DNA of 64,000 bases, taken from contig CM043962.1 in assembly GCA_014529385.2 (NCBI GenBank), forward strand, positions 41,788,598 to 41,852,597, given 5' to 3'. This DNA comes from Adiantum capillus-veneris. Lineage: Eukaryota > Streptophyta > Polypodiopsida > Polypodiales > Pteridaceae. A program made the position numbers and the translations under genes. Shown in pieces: positions 33,264 through 44,207 of this stretch (position 1 is its first letter; every line of letters begins with the position of its first letter). A model generated the notes under the pieces. The model was not told the DNA's origin and ran no database searches. It saw only the letters and a program-made list of their open reading frames with translations.

Positions 33264-35520
33264 ATAGCAAGAAGAGATAGCATAAACCAAGAGTGACAAT
33301 GGGCATCCCTGTTTGATTGATTTATGAAGAGGGATTCAATCAATCAAGGTTCCATTTATAGAGATAATAGCAAATGCATTTCTAAACAAAAGGTGGATAA
33401 ATCTGATAAAGCCTTTACCCAAACCCATGTCATATTGGCTTTGAAGGATGATTTCCCATTCAATCATATCATAAACTGTACCAAAATCCGATTTTAAGAA
33501 GATAAATTCTTGTTTTGTTTCCTCTGCATACTCCATTCCTTTGTAGAAAGAGATTATAGCATAAAAAATGAATCTTCCCTTGATGAAACCCTTATGCTCT
33601 TTCAAGATGAACCGATCCATAAGAGGGCTGAGTCTTCTAGCTAAGGAAAGGGAAAAGATCTTGTAAACAAAAGTCAGATATGTTATTGGCCTCCAATTGG
33701 ACATATCCTCCCTTGAGCCTTTCTTGTGGATTAATTTGACCACACCAACATTAATTGAAAGGGAGAGATCTCCTATAGCCAGGGCTTCTTGCTAGACCAT
33801 CGTCAAGAAAGGTGTCAAAAAATCTTGATAAAGACAATAGAATTCATTAGAGACACCATCCATCCCAGGAGTTTTGCTAGACTTTAATTTTCCAATAGTT
33901 TCTCTTATCACCCCTTCTGTAATAAGGGTTTGATCCAATAGTTTAGCCAAGTGTAGAGGAGATGTTTTCTTTTTTATAGCAGCAATCCTTACTCTAGCAT
34001 TTGTTATATCCCTATTTCCCAAAGGGAGAGGAGAGAAAATATTGGAAAAAAAGGTTTTGGCAATGCCATCATTTTTCTTATGGGAGGTGGCTTGGCACCC
34101 ATATTTATTGAATAAGAATGGGATGAAATCTCTGCATTTTTTTTCTTTAATAGTGAAAACATGTGAGGATTAGGTTTATCAAATTTTCCAACCCAAAATT
34201 ATCTGGTCCAAGCAAGGGCCTAGTGCTTCTACGAGCTAGTGGCAGACACAATGTTCCCCCTCATCAAAGGTCTCAGAATCAAAGGGCATACCCTTGGCAT
34301 ATTCTAAGGGGCTATCAAGAGGAATCAAGGTGTTAGTATTAACTAGAGGTTTGACAAATTCAGGTTGAGGAACTTCAATGCCATTTTGTGCTTCATTAGC
34401 ATTATCATCTGCATCATCAGCTCCATCTGCAATGCCCCAAATTTGTTAACATACATGTTGCCATTATTCCTTGTAGAAGGCCTATTTCAATTACTTCCTC
34501 TTCTATTTACCTGTTGGAACCCATGATTATTGTCCTTTGCATCCTTAGCCTTATTTGTTTCATTTTGTACCTTGCTGGAAAGATCTGGACAATCCTCGAT
34601 CAAGTGACCCTGCATAAGGCAATGAAAACAGGCATTGGGCAAGTTCCTATAAACAATTTTTTGAGCAACTAATAACTGACCCATTTGGTCCTTTAACTAT
34701 ATAGAATCCTTGAGGGGAGCATCATCCTAGCATCATTATCCACCTCTATTAGCAACTGAGGGTACTTGGGATTCATCCCATTGGAAGGGTTTGGTCCAAA
34801 AACCTTACCAATTTGGGTACCTACCCGCTTTAATAAGGGAAAGAATTCAATAGGGGAATCTGGAAAATCTACCCATACATGCATTTTTGAGGGTTTTTTG
34901 CCCTTGGGATCAAAGCCCTAACGCCATTTAAAAACATACATTGTAGTATTTTTAATGAGCCATTGGCCTCTGCTTATAACCTATAAGGCACTACCAACAT
35001 CATCAGAGATAATAATTGTTAGGCAGCTACTGCACCTGGACTAAGAACAATTTTTGGACTCCCACTCTTGTGAGATCCATAGCTTGAGGACCTCTATAGG
35101 TGGTCTGAGGCCATGGCATAACCCGATAACTACCCTTTCCTGCAAGTGGTTAAACCAATTATCCAGCTTAATAGCCCCCACTTTGACTTCCCCTTCTCCT
35201 TCAGATCCTAGATTAGGAGCTTTCTCATTATTGTCTCCTTCCAAAGGAGTATTATATTTTCATTATCTTCCAACTCTCTTACTTCAGTATGAGTGGGGTC
35301 TTGAACATTCTATGGTTTATCTTCAGTTGGCTATTGATGAATATTACCCCTATTATCTAAATCTCCTTGTTAAGGATTATCTTGAGGATTATAGATATTT
35401 TGCCAAACATTGGAGATCAAAGAAAACTGACCATTGTGCAGAGGAGATTGAACATTAATGTCATTAAATATCTAATATCTAACCAACCCAAATGATTTTC
35501 TCATATTAAACTGATCATTT
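33264..35520 (-). pseudogene. LINE, 5' half (ORF1 and RT fingers), minus strand
   Basis: This is the upstream half of the split LINE. ORF1 pieces lie at about 35500-34487: NVWQNIYNPQDNP, DNWFNHLQERVVIGL, WVDFPDSPIEFFPLLKRVG and a full CCHC knuckle CFHCLMQGHLIEDC (near 34600). RT pieces at 34022-33792 and 33743-33264 carry KTPGMDGVSNEFY, KLIHKKGSREDMSNWRPI, HKGFIKGRFIFYAI, KSDFGTVYDMIEW (motif A with its second aspartate replaced) and QGCPLSLL. Only about 430 bp separate ORF1 and RT, so most of the endonuclease has been deleted. Stops and frame changes throughout show that it is dead. Confidence 0.8.
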
Positions 35521-35724
35521 AATATGGGATAATAAACGGGAACAAGGGTTAGAATATAGACATGTGCTTACGGATCTATCTCAACACGGGGCCAATGGTA
35601 AAGGGGTCCAAATGAGAGATGGTATGTCAAAGAGCAAGGTTAACTAATGAAGCTTAAAAGACCTTAGGGTTAGCTTCATTAAAGACCTCCAATGGTTAGT
35701 GTTAAAAGTCCTTTTGACTTTAAG

Positions 35725-35787
35725 CAAGCTAGGGTTGTGCTTGAGGTGGGAACCCGACCTAAACTTAGGCAAGCTAGGGCTGTGCTT
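35725..35787 (+). repeat. Tandem 45-bp repeat, second unit split by copia
   Basis: One unit (35725-35769, from caagctagggttgtgcttga to cctaaacttagg) is followed by the start of a second (35770-35787). The rest of the second unit is found 5.2 kb away at 40966-40997, on the other side of the copia element. The repeat predates the insertion. Confidence 0.9.
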
Positions 35788-36067
35788 TGTAGACATGTAG
35801 TAGTGTTAGTGTGTATACGCGCTTCACCAGGGGCACTTTTCTCCCACTGGGTTTTTCTCCCTGGACATCTGGTGTGAAAGGACACCTTATCTCTTAGGGT
35901 ATCATATAAGCTTTGTAGCTCTGAGTTTGTATATACTCTATTATTCTAATACAGAGAAGATAGACTACAGAGATCTCGTATGCAAGCTCTGTGTCTTCTC
36001 CTTCTCCATCTTCTTCCTACTCTGAGTTGCTATCTTCCTTCTGTTTCCTGTTTCATCATCTTCAACA
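35788..36067 (+). repeat. 5' LTR of copia element (280 bp)
   Basis: Begins TGTAGACATG and ends CTTCAACA. It contains a TATA-like catataag near 35910 and CT-rich sequence before the end. Mobile-element promoter and 5' transcript start are expected inside. Confidence 0.97.
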
Positions 36068-36069
36068 AT

Positions 36070-36081
36070 TGGTATCAGAGC
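36070..36081 (+). promoter_or_regulatory. Primer binding site, initiator tRNA-Met
   Basis: TGGTATCAGAGC, two bases after the LTR, is the classic complement of the 3' end of plant initiator tRNA-Met used by copia elements. Confidence 0.95.
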
Positions 36082-36455
36082 AAGGTGATTTCCAGAGCCT
36101 CTACTTGCGTTTTCCCGTCCGCGCGCGCAATCACAGTTTTCGGAAAATTTGCTAGTGGGAGCATCCTCGACGTTCCGGGAGTATTCTCAGCAGGTGACCT
36201 GCAGTTTTACCCCCCTTTTGAAGCCGTTCAAGCCCTCATAATTTTGTTCTGAGCAGCGTAACAGAAGTTACTTTTCGGAGGCGTTTAGATCAAGAGGGTG
36301 TGCTTTTTGACAGATTTTCTTCAGGTAAACAGTTCTTTTGGGAAGCAGCTTGTCTTAGCTTTGTGCTGAGATTTTGTGTAGAGTTTTGCTTGCATTGGAG
36401 AGGAGATTTGTGAATCTCTTGGAGGTTCTTTTGCTCTCTTGTGTGCATCCACAGT
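36082..36455 (+). other. Copia 5' leader
   Basis: Leader between the primer site and the gag ATG. A short open frame (36374-36568) overlaps it but has no similarity to known proteins. It contains a gcgcgcgc run at 36121-36128. Confidence 0.6.
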
Positions 36456-39400
36456 ATGGCTCAATCTACGGAGAAAGAGATTTTTGGTGCGTTTACATCC
36501 GAAGACAAATTGGATGGTACCAACTATTCTCTTTGGTCTTTTATGGCCAAAAATGTTTTGGTTGGTAAAGGATTGTGGGATTATGTATCTGGAGATGAAG
36601 TTCGTCCAGGTAGCATTGCACCTGCCACGCCTGGTCGTGGTGCAGCTGTTGGTGCAGGACCCTCACAAGTCACTCCAGAGCAAAAGAAATGGGATACTAA
36701 AGATGCACAAGCTATGGCTGTGATTGCCTTAACCATAAAGAGGACAATCACACCACATATCAGATCTTGCAGAACTTTTGAGGATACTTGGGACACTCTG
36801 CAAGCTATATTTGGAGGAAGAAACACTGCCAGAATAGAGTTTTTGAAGAAACAACTTGACAAAATACAGATGGACGAAGGTGACGATATCGTCGAGCATG
36901 TTACAAAAATCAAGGATCTTAAAGAGCAATTGCTTAGCATTGATGAAGTGATTCCAGAGAAGGACTTGGTTTCCAAAACACTCAATTCACTACCACCATC
37001 TTATTGGACTTTTCAGACTTCTTTGACTCTGTCTTTCCGAGCTAATCCTGAGCCTCTTCATTTTGAAGAGTTAGTGGCTTTGCTATTGCAGGAGGATCAA
37101 TCACGTAAGAACAAGTCTTTACAGGTGGATGGTATGGATCATGCTCTTGTTGTACAGAACAAAAACAAAGGTAAAGAGAGTGCTCATCACTCCAAGTCTG
37201 GTGCAGGACAGTCTTCAGAGAAGTCTAAAGGTGATTCCGACAAGTTCAAGAAGAAAGGTAAATGTCACTGCTGCAAGAAACCTGGTCACTACATTAGTGA
37301 GAGTAAAAAGCGAATTGCTAAAGAAAAGAAGAAAGAGTCAAGTTTGGTTGTTTCAGCTTCTGGTGATTCTTCTACAGCTAAAGAAGAGTCTGCAAACTTT
37401 GTGCAGGATTCTTATGCTTTCTTAGTATGTTCAGATTTTTCTGCTTACAGTGTGGACGAGACACAAATGATTTGGTACTTTGATAGTGGTGCATCCAGGC
37501 ATATTACTACAAGGAAGGATTTGTTTTGTTCATTGGATGCGACTCCAGCAGGAAAGAAGGTGACATGTGCAAATAATGCTTCTTATCCAATCAAAGGCGT
37601 TGATAAGATTTTGATTACCATTTCAGATGGTTCAGATTTATGCTTGCCAGATGTCTTATATGTTCCAGGGATCAAGAAGAATTTGTTGTTTGTATCCTCT
37701 CTTGCAAAAAATGGTCTTCGGGTCATTTTTGAGGATGACAGATGTGTTGTACGAGATCGAGAGAATGGTTATTCTCTTATCACTACAGGTACGCTGGAAA
37801 ATGGACTATTTGTGCTAGATCGTTATGAAAAGCAGATTCAGGTATGTATTGCAGAAACAAAGACTCAGGCCATGCAGGATACTACTGAGTTGTGGCATGC
37901 TAGATTTGGGCATGTTGGTTATGGGAGTTTGATGACTTTACAACGTCATAATATGGTGCATGATTTGTCTTTATTGGAGATGCCACCAAGACATGTATGT
38001 GAAGGTTGCGTTCTTGGAAAGATGCACAGATTTGCATTTTCGGAGGATGGTTTAGTTAGAGGGACATGAAAGTTGCAGCTTGTACACAGTGATGTATGTG
38101 GTCCTATGAGGACGCCATCTATGGGAAACAACCTTTATTTTGTGACCTTCATTGATGACTTTTCCAGGTTTTGTTGGGTGTATCCACTCAAAGCAAAGTC
38201 AGATGTGTTTGCAATTTTTCAACATTATGTCGCCATGGTTGAAAATGAAACAGGTTGCAAAGTATAGACTCTTCGTATCGATCGTGGAGTTGAATACATG
38301 TCAGGTGCATTTAAGGATTTTTTGGGAAAGAAAGGCTTTAAACACCAATGCACTATGCCATACACACCACAACAGAATGGTGTTGCAGAAAGGAAGAATA
38401 GGTTTTTAATGGAGACGGCTAGATGTATGCTCAAGGCTAAGAGTTTGCCTCATAAGCTATGGATGGAGGCAGTTGCTTGTGCAACACATGTTTTGAACAG
38501 GTGTCCTACTCGTGCCTTGAAGACCATTACTCCATATGAAGCTTTGTATGACAGAAAACCTTTAGTCAGTTATCTTCGTGTTTTTGGTTGTCTTGCTTAT
38601 GCTCACATCCCTTAGCAGTTACGTGGGAAGCTTGATGATAAGGCAATCAAATGTATATTTGTGGGGTACATTAGTGGAAGTAAAGGTTATAGACTTTACA
38701 ATCCTGCTACAAACAAGATTTTTGAAAGTCGTGATGTAATTTTTGCAGAAACTACTGCTCAACCTATGGTTGCTTTTGATGTACCTCATATGCAGACACA
38801 TGATGTATTTGAAGGTTTGCTTTCTTCTTTTGTGGAGAATCAAGAATCACAATAGGTTGATAATCTTGATCAATCTTTTGATCAGCATGTGACACCTCAT
38901 GATGTAGAGTAAATTGTGTGTGAAGAGCAAGAAGTTCTCAGGGAAGAAAGAACCTTGCCTAAATGGGTTAAAAAAACTTTGCAGGATAGCAAGTTGGATG
39001 CACCGTTGCCACGAAAAACACGTGTTGGTACTACTTTTGGCAGAGAGCAAGTAGATTTGGCTTGCTTTAGCACTCTTTGTGATGCAGATGAGCCTGATTC
39101 ATTTGAACAAGCTTTAGAGTGTGTTCAGTGGAAAGATGCTATGCAGCAAGAAATTGATTCTATTCATAAGAATCATACATGGGATCTAGTGGACTTGCCT
39201 ACAGGTAAAAAGCCTATTGGTACAAAGTGGGTTTTTAAGGTAAAAGGGAAACAAGATGGTACTGTTGACAGGTACAAAGCAAGGCTTGTGGCAAAAGGCT
39301 ATGTGCAACAGAAAGGCATAGATTATGATGAAACCTTTGCTCCTACTTCTCGTACGTCCACAATTAGATCACTAGTTGCAATTGCTGCTCATCATGGTTG

Positions 39401-40639
39401 GAAAATGCATCAGTTGGATATCAAAACTGCTTTTTTGAATGGTGATTTGCAGGAAGAAGTTTATGTAAGTCAACCAAGTGGTTTTGTTGTAAAAGGTCAA
39501 GAGCAAAAGGTATGTAGATTGCGTAAAGCTTTGTATGGTCTCAAACAGGCTCCAAGAGCATGGTATGAGAAGATACATACTTATTTGATTGGCCAGGGAT
39601 TTCAGAATAGTCCAACAGAAAGTACTTTGTATGTCAAAAAGAGAGATAGAGTTCTCATTATGCTAACACTTTATGTGGATGATATGCTTCTTACAGGCAA
39701 TACTGCAGATGAAATTGAAGCGTTTAAAGATGCTTTGAGAAAAACCTTTGAGATGTTTGATCTTGGTTTGCTACATTATTACTTGGGTATTCAGTTTGTG
39801 CAATCAGAGGATGGCATATACATGTTGCAGGCAAAATATTTGCATAAAATTTTGGACAAGTTTGGTATGCAAAATTGTAAACCAATCTCTACACTCGTAG
39901 AAACTGGATCAAAGTTGAGCATACACGATGCTGGAGAACCTTTTGATGTACATACTTATGCAGCAGTGGTTGGTTGCTTGATATATTTGGCAGGCAACAC
40001 TCATCTAGACATTCAATTTGGAGTTTCACAAGCAAGCAGATTTATGCACAGCCCAGGTATGCATCATTGACAGGCTGTGAAGCGCATACTTCGTTACCTT
40101 TCAGGTACCCCTAATCTTTCCATGTTCTTTCCAAGGGGGATATGTATGGAAAGCACAATTCTATGCAGCTTCTTGGTTACATCGATTCAGATTGGGCTGG
40201 TGATTTTGACACACGACATTCCACAAGTGGGAATTGTTTTTTCTTGGGAAATGCATGTATATCTTGGCTAAGCAAGAAGCAACCCACAGTGGCTACATCA
40301 ACTTGTGAACCTGAGTATAGGTCAGCTTTCACGGCAACAGTTGATTGTGTATGGATACGCAGGTTATTGGCAGATCTTTGTGAGTGTCAACAGGTACCCA
40401 CTACCATTTTCACTGACAGTCAGAGTGCTATGGCAGTTGCAAGGAATCCAGTATTTCATGCAAGAACAAAGCACATAGAGGTTCACTACCACTATGTCAG
40501 GGAAAGGCTACATGCAGGGGATATCACACTAACTTACTGTCCTACACAGGATAACATTGCAGATCTATTTACGAAGGCGTTATCACGAGAAAAGTTTGAA
40601 GCTTTCCGAAAAGCTTTGGGCTTACTCTCATACACATGA
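36456..40639 (+). pseudogene. Copia gag-pol polyprotein, six stops and one frameshift
   Basis: The first ATG is at 36456 (MAQSTEKEIFGAFTSEDKL). Gag spans residues 1-270 and carries a CCHC knuckle at 37264 whose last Cys is Ser (CHCCKKPGHYISES). Protease has DSGAS with Asp at 37482. The pre-integrase zinc domain reads WHARFGHVGY...CEGCVLGK (37890-38020). Integrase has [14 protein letters not shown] and QNGVAERKN. RT has KWVFKVKG, ALYGLKQAPRAWY and an intact YVDD (39672-39683). RNase H has DSDWAGD, TDSQSA and AEY-like EPEY. In-frame stops are at 38067, 38265, 38613, 38853, 38910 and 40068, with a one-base frame change in the G-run near 40136. The stop at 40068 stands in place of a conserved Trp before QAVKRILRYL. 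It cannot make a functional polyprotein. Confidence 0.95.
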
Positions 40640-40676
40640 TGATCTGGTACCTTGTACGGATTCACACTATCACTAC

Positions 40677-40686
40677 AGGGGGGATT
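40677..40686 (+). promoter_or_regulatory. Polypurine tract of copia element
   Basis: AGGGGGGATT directly precedes the 3' LTR and would prime plus-strand DNA synthesis. Confidence 0.9.
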
Positions 40687-40965
40687 TGTAGACATGTAGT
40701 AGTGTTAGTGTGTATACACGCTTCACCAGGGGCACTTTTCTCCCACTGGGTTTTCCCCCCTGGACATCTGGTGTGAAAGGACACCTTATCTCTTAGGGTC
40801 TCATATAAGCTTTGTAGCTCTGAGTTTGTATATACTCTATTATTCTAATACAGAGAGATAGACTACACAGATCTTGTACGCAAGCTCTGTGTCTTCTCCT
40901 TCTCTATCTTCTTCCTACTCTGAGTTGCTATCTTCCTTCTGTTTCCTGTTTCATCATCTTCAACA
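40687..40965 (+). repeat. 3' LTR of copia element (279 bp)
   Basis: Same ends as the 5' LTR, followed by the target duplication TGCTT and the rest of the interrupted 45-bp tandem repeat. Confidence 0.97.
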
Positions 40966-40997
40966 TGCTTGAGGTGGGAACCCACCCTAAACTTAGG

Positions 40998-41255
40998 TGT
41001 GCGAGTCTGTCGCACGTGTCAATGCAAGGAACTTATTGATACACCACGTGAGAGCCACAAATGGCTCCAAGCACACAACAAGCCTAAACTAGTAAGCTCA
41101 AAGATGACGATGGTGTGTCACTCACCGCTCTACGCTTGCTTCGTGGAGGATTCCTCACCGCGAAGAAGAGGGAGACGTTGCTACGCCGCGCTCAACCGCC
41201 TCGCCGCCGTCGTGCCGTCGCAATGCTCGATCGCACACACTCTCTCTCTCTCTCT

Positions 41256-41306
<51 letters not shown>

Positions 41307-41602
41307 GGAGATGAAGAAGAAGAAGATGGAGATGGAGCAAGAGCACTCTTCAATTGCACAAATGAGAGAATGAGTGAATTTTAGGTTTAGTTGACTTTTA
41401 TATGAGCTTGCCCCATTCACACTTGGGCGCCCATGCTTAGCCAACTAATCTCTTGAATGTTCCAGTTAGAGTGCGCCTCTTATCGGCGATCACTCTTACC
41501 CTTTTCCTATTGGACCGACAAGCCAAGTACCTGACTCTACCAAGTAAATAATACAACGTCCGTCATAGGTGATATGGTGTCCGTGAGCCGTGAGGGTTAA
41601 CA
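40998..41602 (-). repeat. 3' LTR of gypsy element A (605 bp)
   Basis: Bounded by TGTGCGAG and GGGTTAACA on the plus strand, like the LTRs at 2556 and 59094. It contains a short CT tract (41240-41256) and a long CA tract (41261-41304). Because a polypurine tract lies immediately to its right, it is the 3' LTR. Confidence 0.95.
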
Positions 41603-41615
41603 TGCCCCCCTTCCT
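41603..41615 (-). promoter_or_regulatory. Polypurine tract of element A
   Basis: The minus strand reads AGGAAGGGGGGCA, right before the LTR start TGTTAACC. The identical tract stands at 59758-59770 in element F. Confidence 0.9.
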
Positions 41616-42951
41616 GATGTAGATTCCGTCCTCGGAAGCTACTGAGTTGAAGCTCGTTCGTCGAGGTGGAAGAGCATTTGAGATGAATATCCTTAGCCAT
41701 CTTCAGTCACTGCAAAATCAAACAACATCGGCACAGTAATTGCATTCTCATATAGAGTTAAAGATCATATGCAGTTGTAGGCAGACAATGTGATTGGTAA
41801 CAAACTTTTAACCCATTTGTCAGCAATAAAGATTAAATTGCAATATAATCAAATGCATAAACAGATGTAAAGGTAAAAAAGTAAACAAGTCTGGGGTCAC
41901 TAATCTAACGGGCGAAAGGCACTAGAGATTGACTATTAATACCATGGGTAAGCTTCTCAATTTTCTCTGATCAATTAAGTTGTTTAATCGCGAGAGCCAA
42001 GTATTTCATGTTCGAGGGCTGACTAGAGGCTCTACCTAGAAGACCTTGTAGTTAAGCTACAATAAAAGGAATTTCTCATGAAATCATTGCCCAAATGATT
42101 ACCTTTTCTTTGACCCCCCAAAAGTCTTTTCTCATTGATTTACTTTTGATGTGTGTGCTTATTTTGTATGCCTTGGGTTTTTTGCTTTTCAAGGAAAAGC
42201 GCCCACACTGGGAACGTCTACGGCTCTAGTACCATAGGCGATACATGTGAGTGAAGTACCAAATCAAGCTGAGGTTTCTCTTCCAGCTTAAGATTTTACA
42301 TTGTGGCACTTCGTTTTCAACATTTTAATTTTGTAACTTTTGAGGGGTCATATAACACTGTTACACCTCCCCAGGCTCATCACACTAGTAAACTCCCTTT
42401 ATAATACTTAAGCTAAAGGTCAATAGGGACTAAGCCCACTAGAAAGCCCTAGTACAATGCTGCCTAAATCGGATTAAGAACCTAAGTAACCATTGATAAT
42501 TAGGAAGGCATTCCCCATGGTATTAAGAGAAGATCTCTAACACCTAGCTTGGTCAAACAAGCTTCGTCGGACTGCTTGATTTTTAAATCTAGACAAGTGA
42601 TTATGATAAAAATTACATTGAATTTAATGTTTGGTACTAAGAAAATGCTGAATATTATGCTACCAATCACAATCAAGGTAGACAAACATGGATGCAAAAA
42701 GATAAGGGGTTATGCTAATGGACAAAAAACACCTGTTTGTGTTGATGGTCGCGCTTGATTTGAAGTGTGAATGAGAGAAAGATCCCATGAAGGTCCAAAT
42801 CCTAACAACAGCAACACGTTCCTGTACACACTAAGAAACACAAAGAATACCTCTAGGAGGCACATCAGTGGGAAAAGGTACCAACACTTATTGAACACAA
42901 CAAAAAAACATAAGGAACCCTAACCTAATTATTTGCACTCCCCATAGAGAG
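41616..42951 (-). other. 3' untranslated region of element A
   Basis: No ORF is recognised. It is closely matched, block for block, by 59771-61040 of element F (for example cgatacatgtgagtgaagta), which shows that it is a conserved element segment and not host DNA. Confidence 0.75.
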
Positions 42952-43374
42952 TCAAGGGAATAGGATATTGTAGAGATTGGAGGGAAACCCTAAAGCTAAA
43001 CCCCTATCCTCTTCGTCGAGATAAACAAAGTCATCATCCATGAGACCATATGTGCCATCTGTGTAGTCATGTAAATCTTCTTCTTCATCATAGGTACCCA
43101 TGTTTACTAAGAAAGTCACTAGACGCCTATAGTCATCTTGGTCAAAAGGGTAGGTTTGTGCAATGGGAGATACACTCTCTACTAAGTATGGGTCAGTCGT
43201 GGTCAAGAGACGTATCAGCCATTCTAACTCCTCGAAATTCCTCTCACATGCTAACGTACCTACCAAATCCCATTCACATGCAAGCACCGGAAAGACCATG
43301 TGGAACATTTGTGAAAAGTAACGAGGGTACCTCTCACCCAAGGCAGGAGTGGATGACTCTAGCGTACTAGCCAT
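42952..43374 (-). CDS. Extra ORF between pol and 3' LTR of element A, 140 aa, unknown
   Basis: An uninterrupted ORF starting MASTLESSTPALGERYPRYF, with an acidic second half (YDEEEDLHDYTDG and LMDDDFVYLDEEDRG). It has no zinc, membrane or protease motif that I know. Its ATG is chosen because the upstream 12 codons have no ATG and the context is an A/T-rich element spacer. Extra ORFs at this place occur in Athila/Tat-type elements, often with an antisense or envelope-like character; this one is not recognisably envelope-like. Element F lacks the segment: homology stops near 61040 and returns near 61240. It is the only open frame of element A free of stops. Confidence 0.5.
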   Translation of the reverse strand: MASTLESSTPALGERYPRYFSQMFHMVFPVLACEWDLVGTLACERNFEELEWLIRLLTTTDPYLVESVSPIAQTYPFDQDDYRRLVTFLVNMGTYDEEEDLHDYTDGTYGLMDDDFVYLDEEDRGLALGFPSNLYNILFP

Positions 43375-43540
43375 ATCTGTACACGCAAATAGATTATGGT
43401 TAGAGTGCAAATATTACAAGGGTTGTGTTCTTGTGCATAATGTGTTTTTATGATTTTGTGTTATGGCTCTTGCTCTTTTACTTTTTTATCTTGTTTTTGT
43501 GAGTATAAGGCTTTATATATACATTCCCTAAGATTGGAGA

Positions 43541-44207
43541 TTAAGAGGTCAGGGAGGAAGGTTGAGGGGGAAGCAAGTGAATGATGGATGTCAGCAAACA
43601 CTCCCCCTTTCCTTGGGTAGATGATACCTTTTGGAATGATGTCGTCACCTTTTGAAACCAATTGTTCCAAGTTGTTATGGGTGAAGGCTTTAACCAATAG
43701 TTTTTGACCGCCCTATGCATTTCATCTAGTTGCAAGGGTGGTAAAGTACTCTCCCATGATTTTATTTGCAACATTGTTGTAGGTGGTGAACTTACAACGG
43801 GAGGTGCAAACTCTTTCTTGCTTGTATGGATATGTACAATGGTAGGTGGAGCTTGTGTCAAAGCTTCTATTTCCGTATAGGAACTACATGAAGAGCAAGA
43901 AGCTTCATTTGATTTCCCTGTTCCTGAGCTAGGTGAAACAAATCTTTCTTTCTTTGGTACCCAAACTAGCTCTGGAGCGGGTGTGACATTCCGTGATTTT
44001 TTCCTTTCCGCGATCTTCAATTTGTTTTGGAGACACAGGATTGAGCTCACATGGGCCCGGTGACAAGTAAGAGCACAATTTACGTTTTGGCACCCAGATT
44101 TGATCATTTCCTTCATAGTAGCCTTGGGCTTCCAGTAGTTTTTTAGGAATCCAACACAATGTTTCTATACATTTCTTGGGGCGAATGGGACATCTCTTAC
44201 CAGGTTC
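43541..44207 (-). pseudogene. Pol C-terminal tail of element A: WVPK motifs and Cys-rich
   Basis: After the TAG at 44208 the same protein continues in broken frames (44159-43929 and 44116-43541, with a frame change near 43990). In element F the tail is unbroken and shows what it was: KWVPKASL, then C-x2-C-x6-C-x4-C, then IWVPK followed by C-x2-C-x7-C, then a Ser-rich stretch and a conserved end SWASTLPPLQLDE. In A the second WVPK reads WVPKRKLCSYLSPGPC, and VWVPKKERF follows. It is likely a zinc-binding, nucleic-acid-binding tail. The function is unknown. Confidence 0.55.

Larger units (their letters stand above)
35788..40965 (+). mobile_element. Ty1/copia element, complete with both LTRs, non-functional
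   Basis: This is a full-length plus-strand copia element of 5178 bp: 5' LTR, primer site, gag-protease-integrase-RT-RNase H in one frame, polypurine tract, 3' LTR. The 5-bp target duplication TGCTT stands at 35783-35787 and 40966-40970. The two LTRs differ by about 8 substitutions and one 1-bp gap (about 97% identical by eye), so the insertion is moderately recent. The coding region has six stops and a frameshift. Confidence 0.97.
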
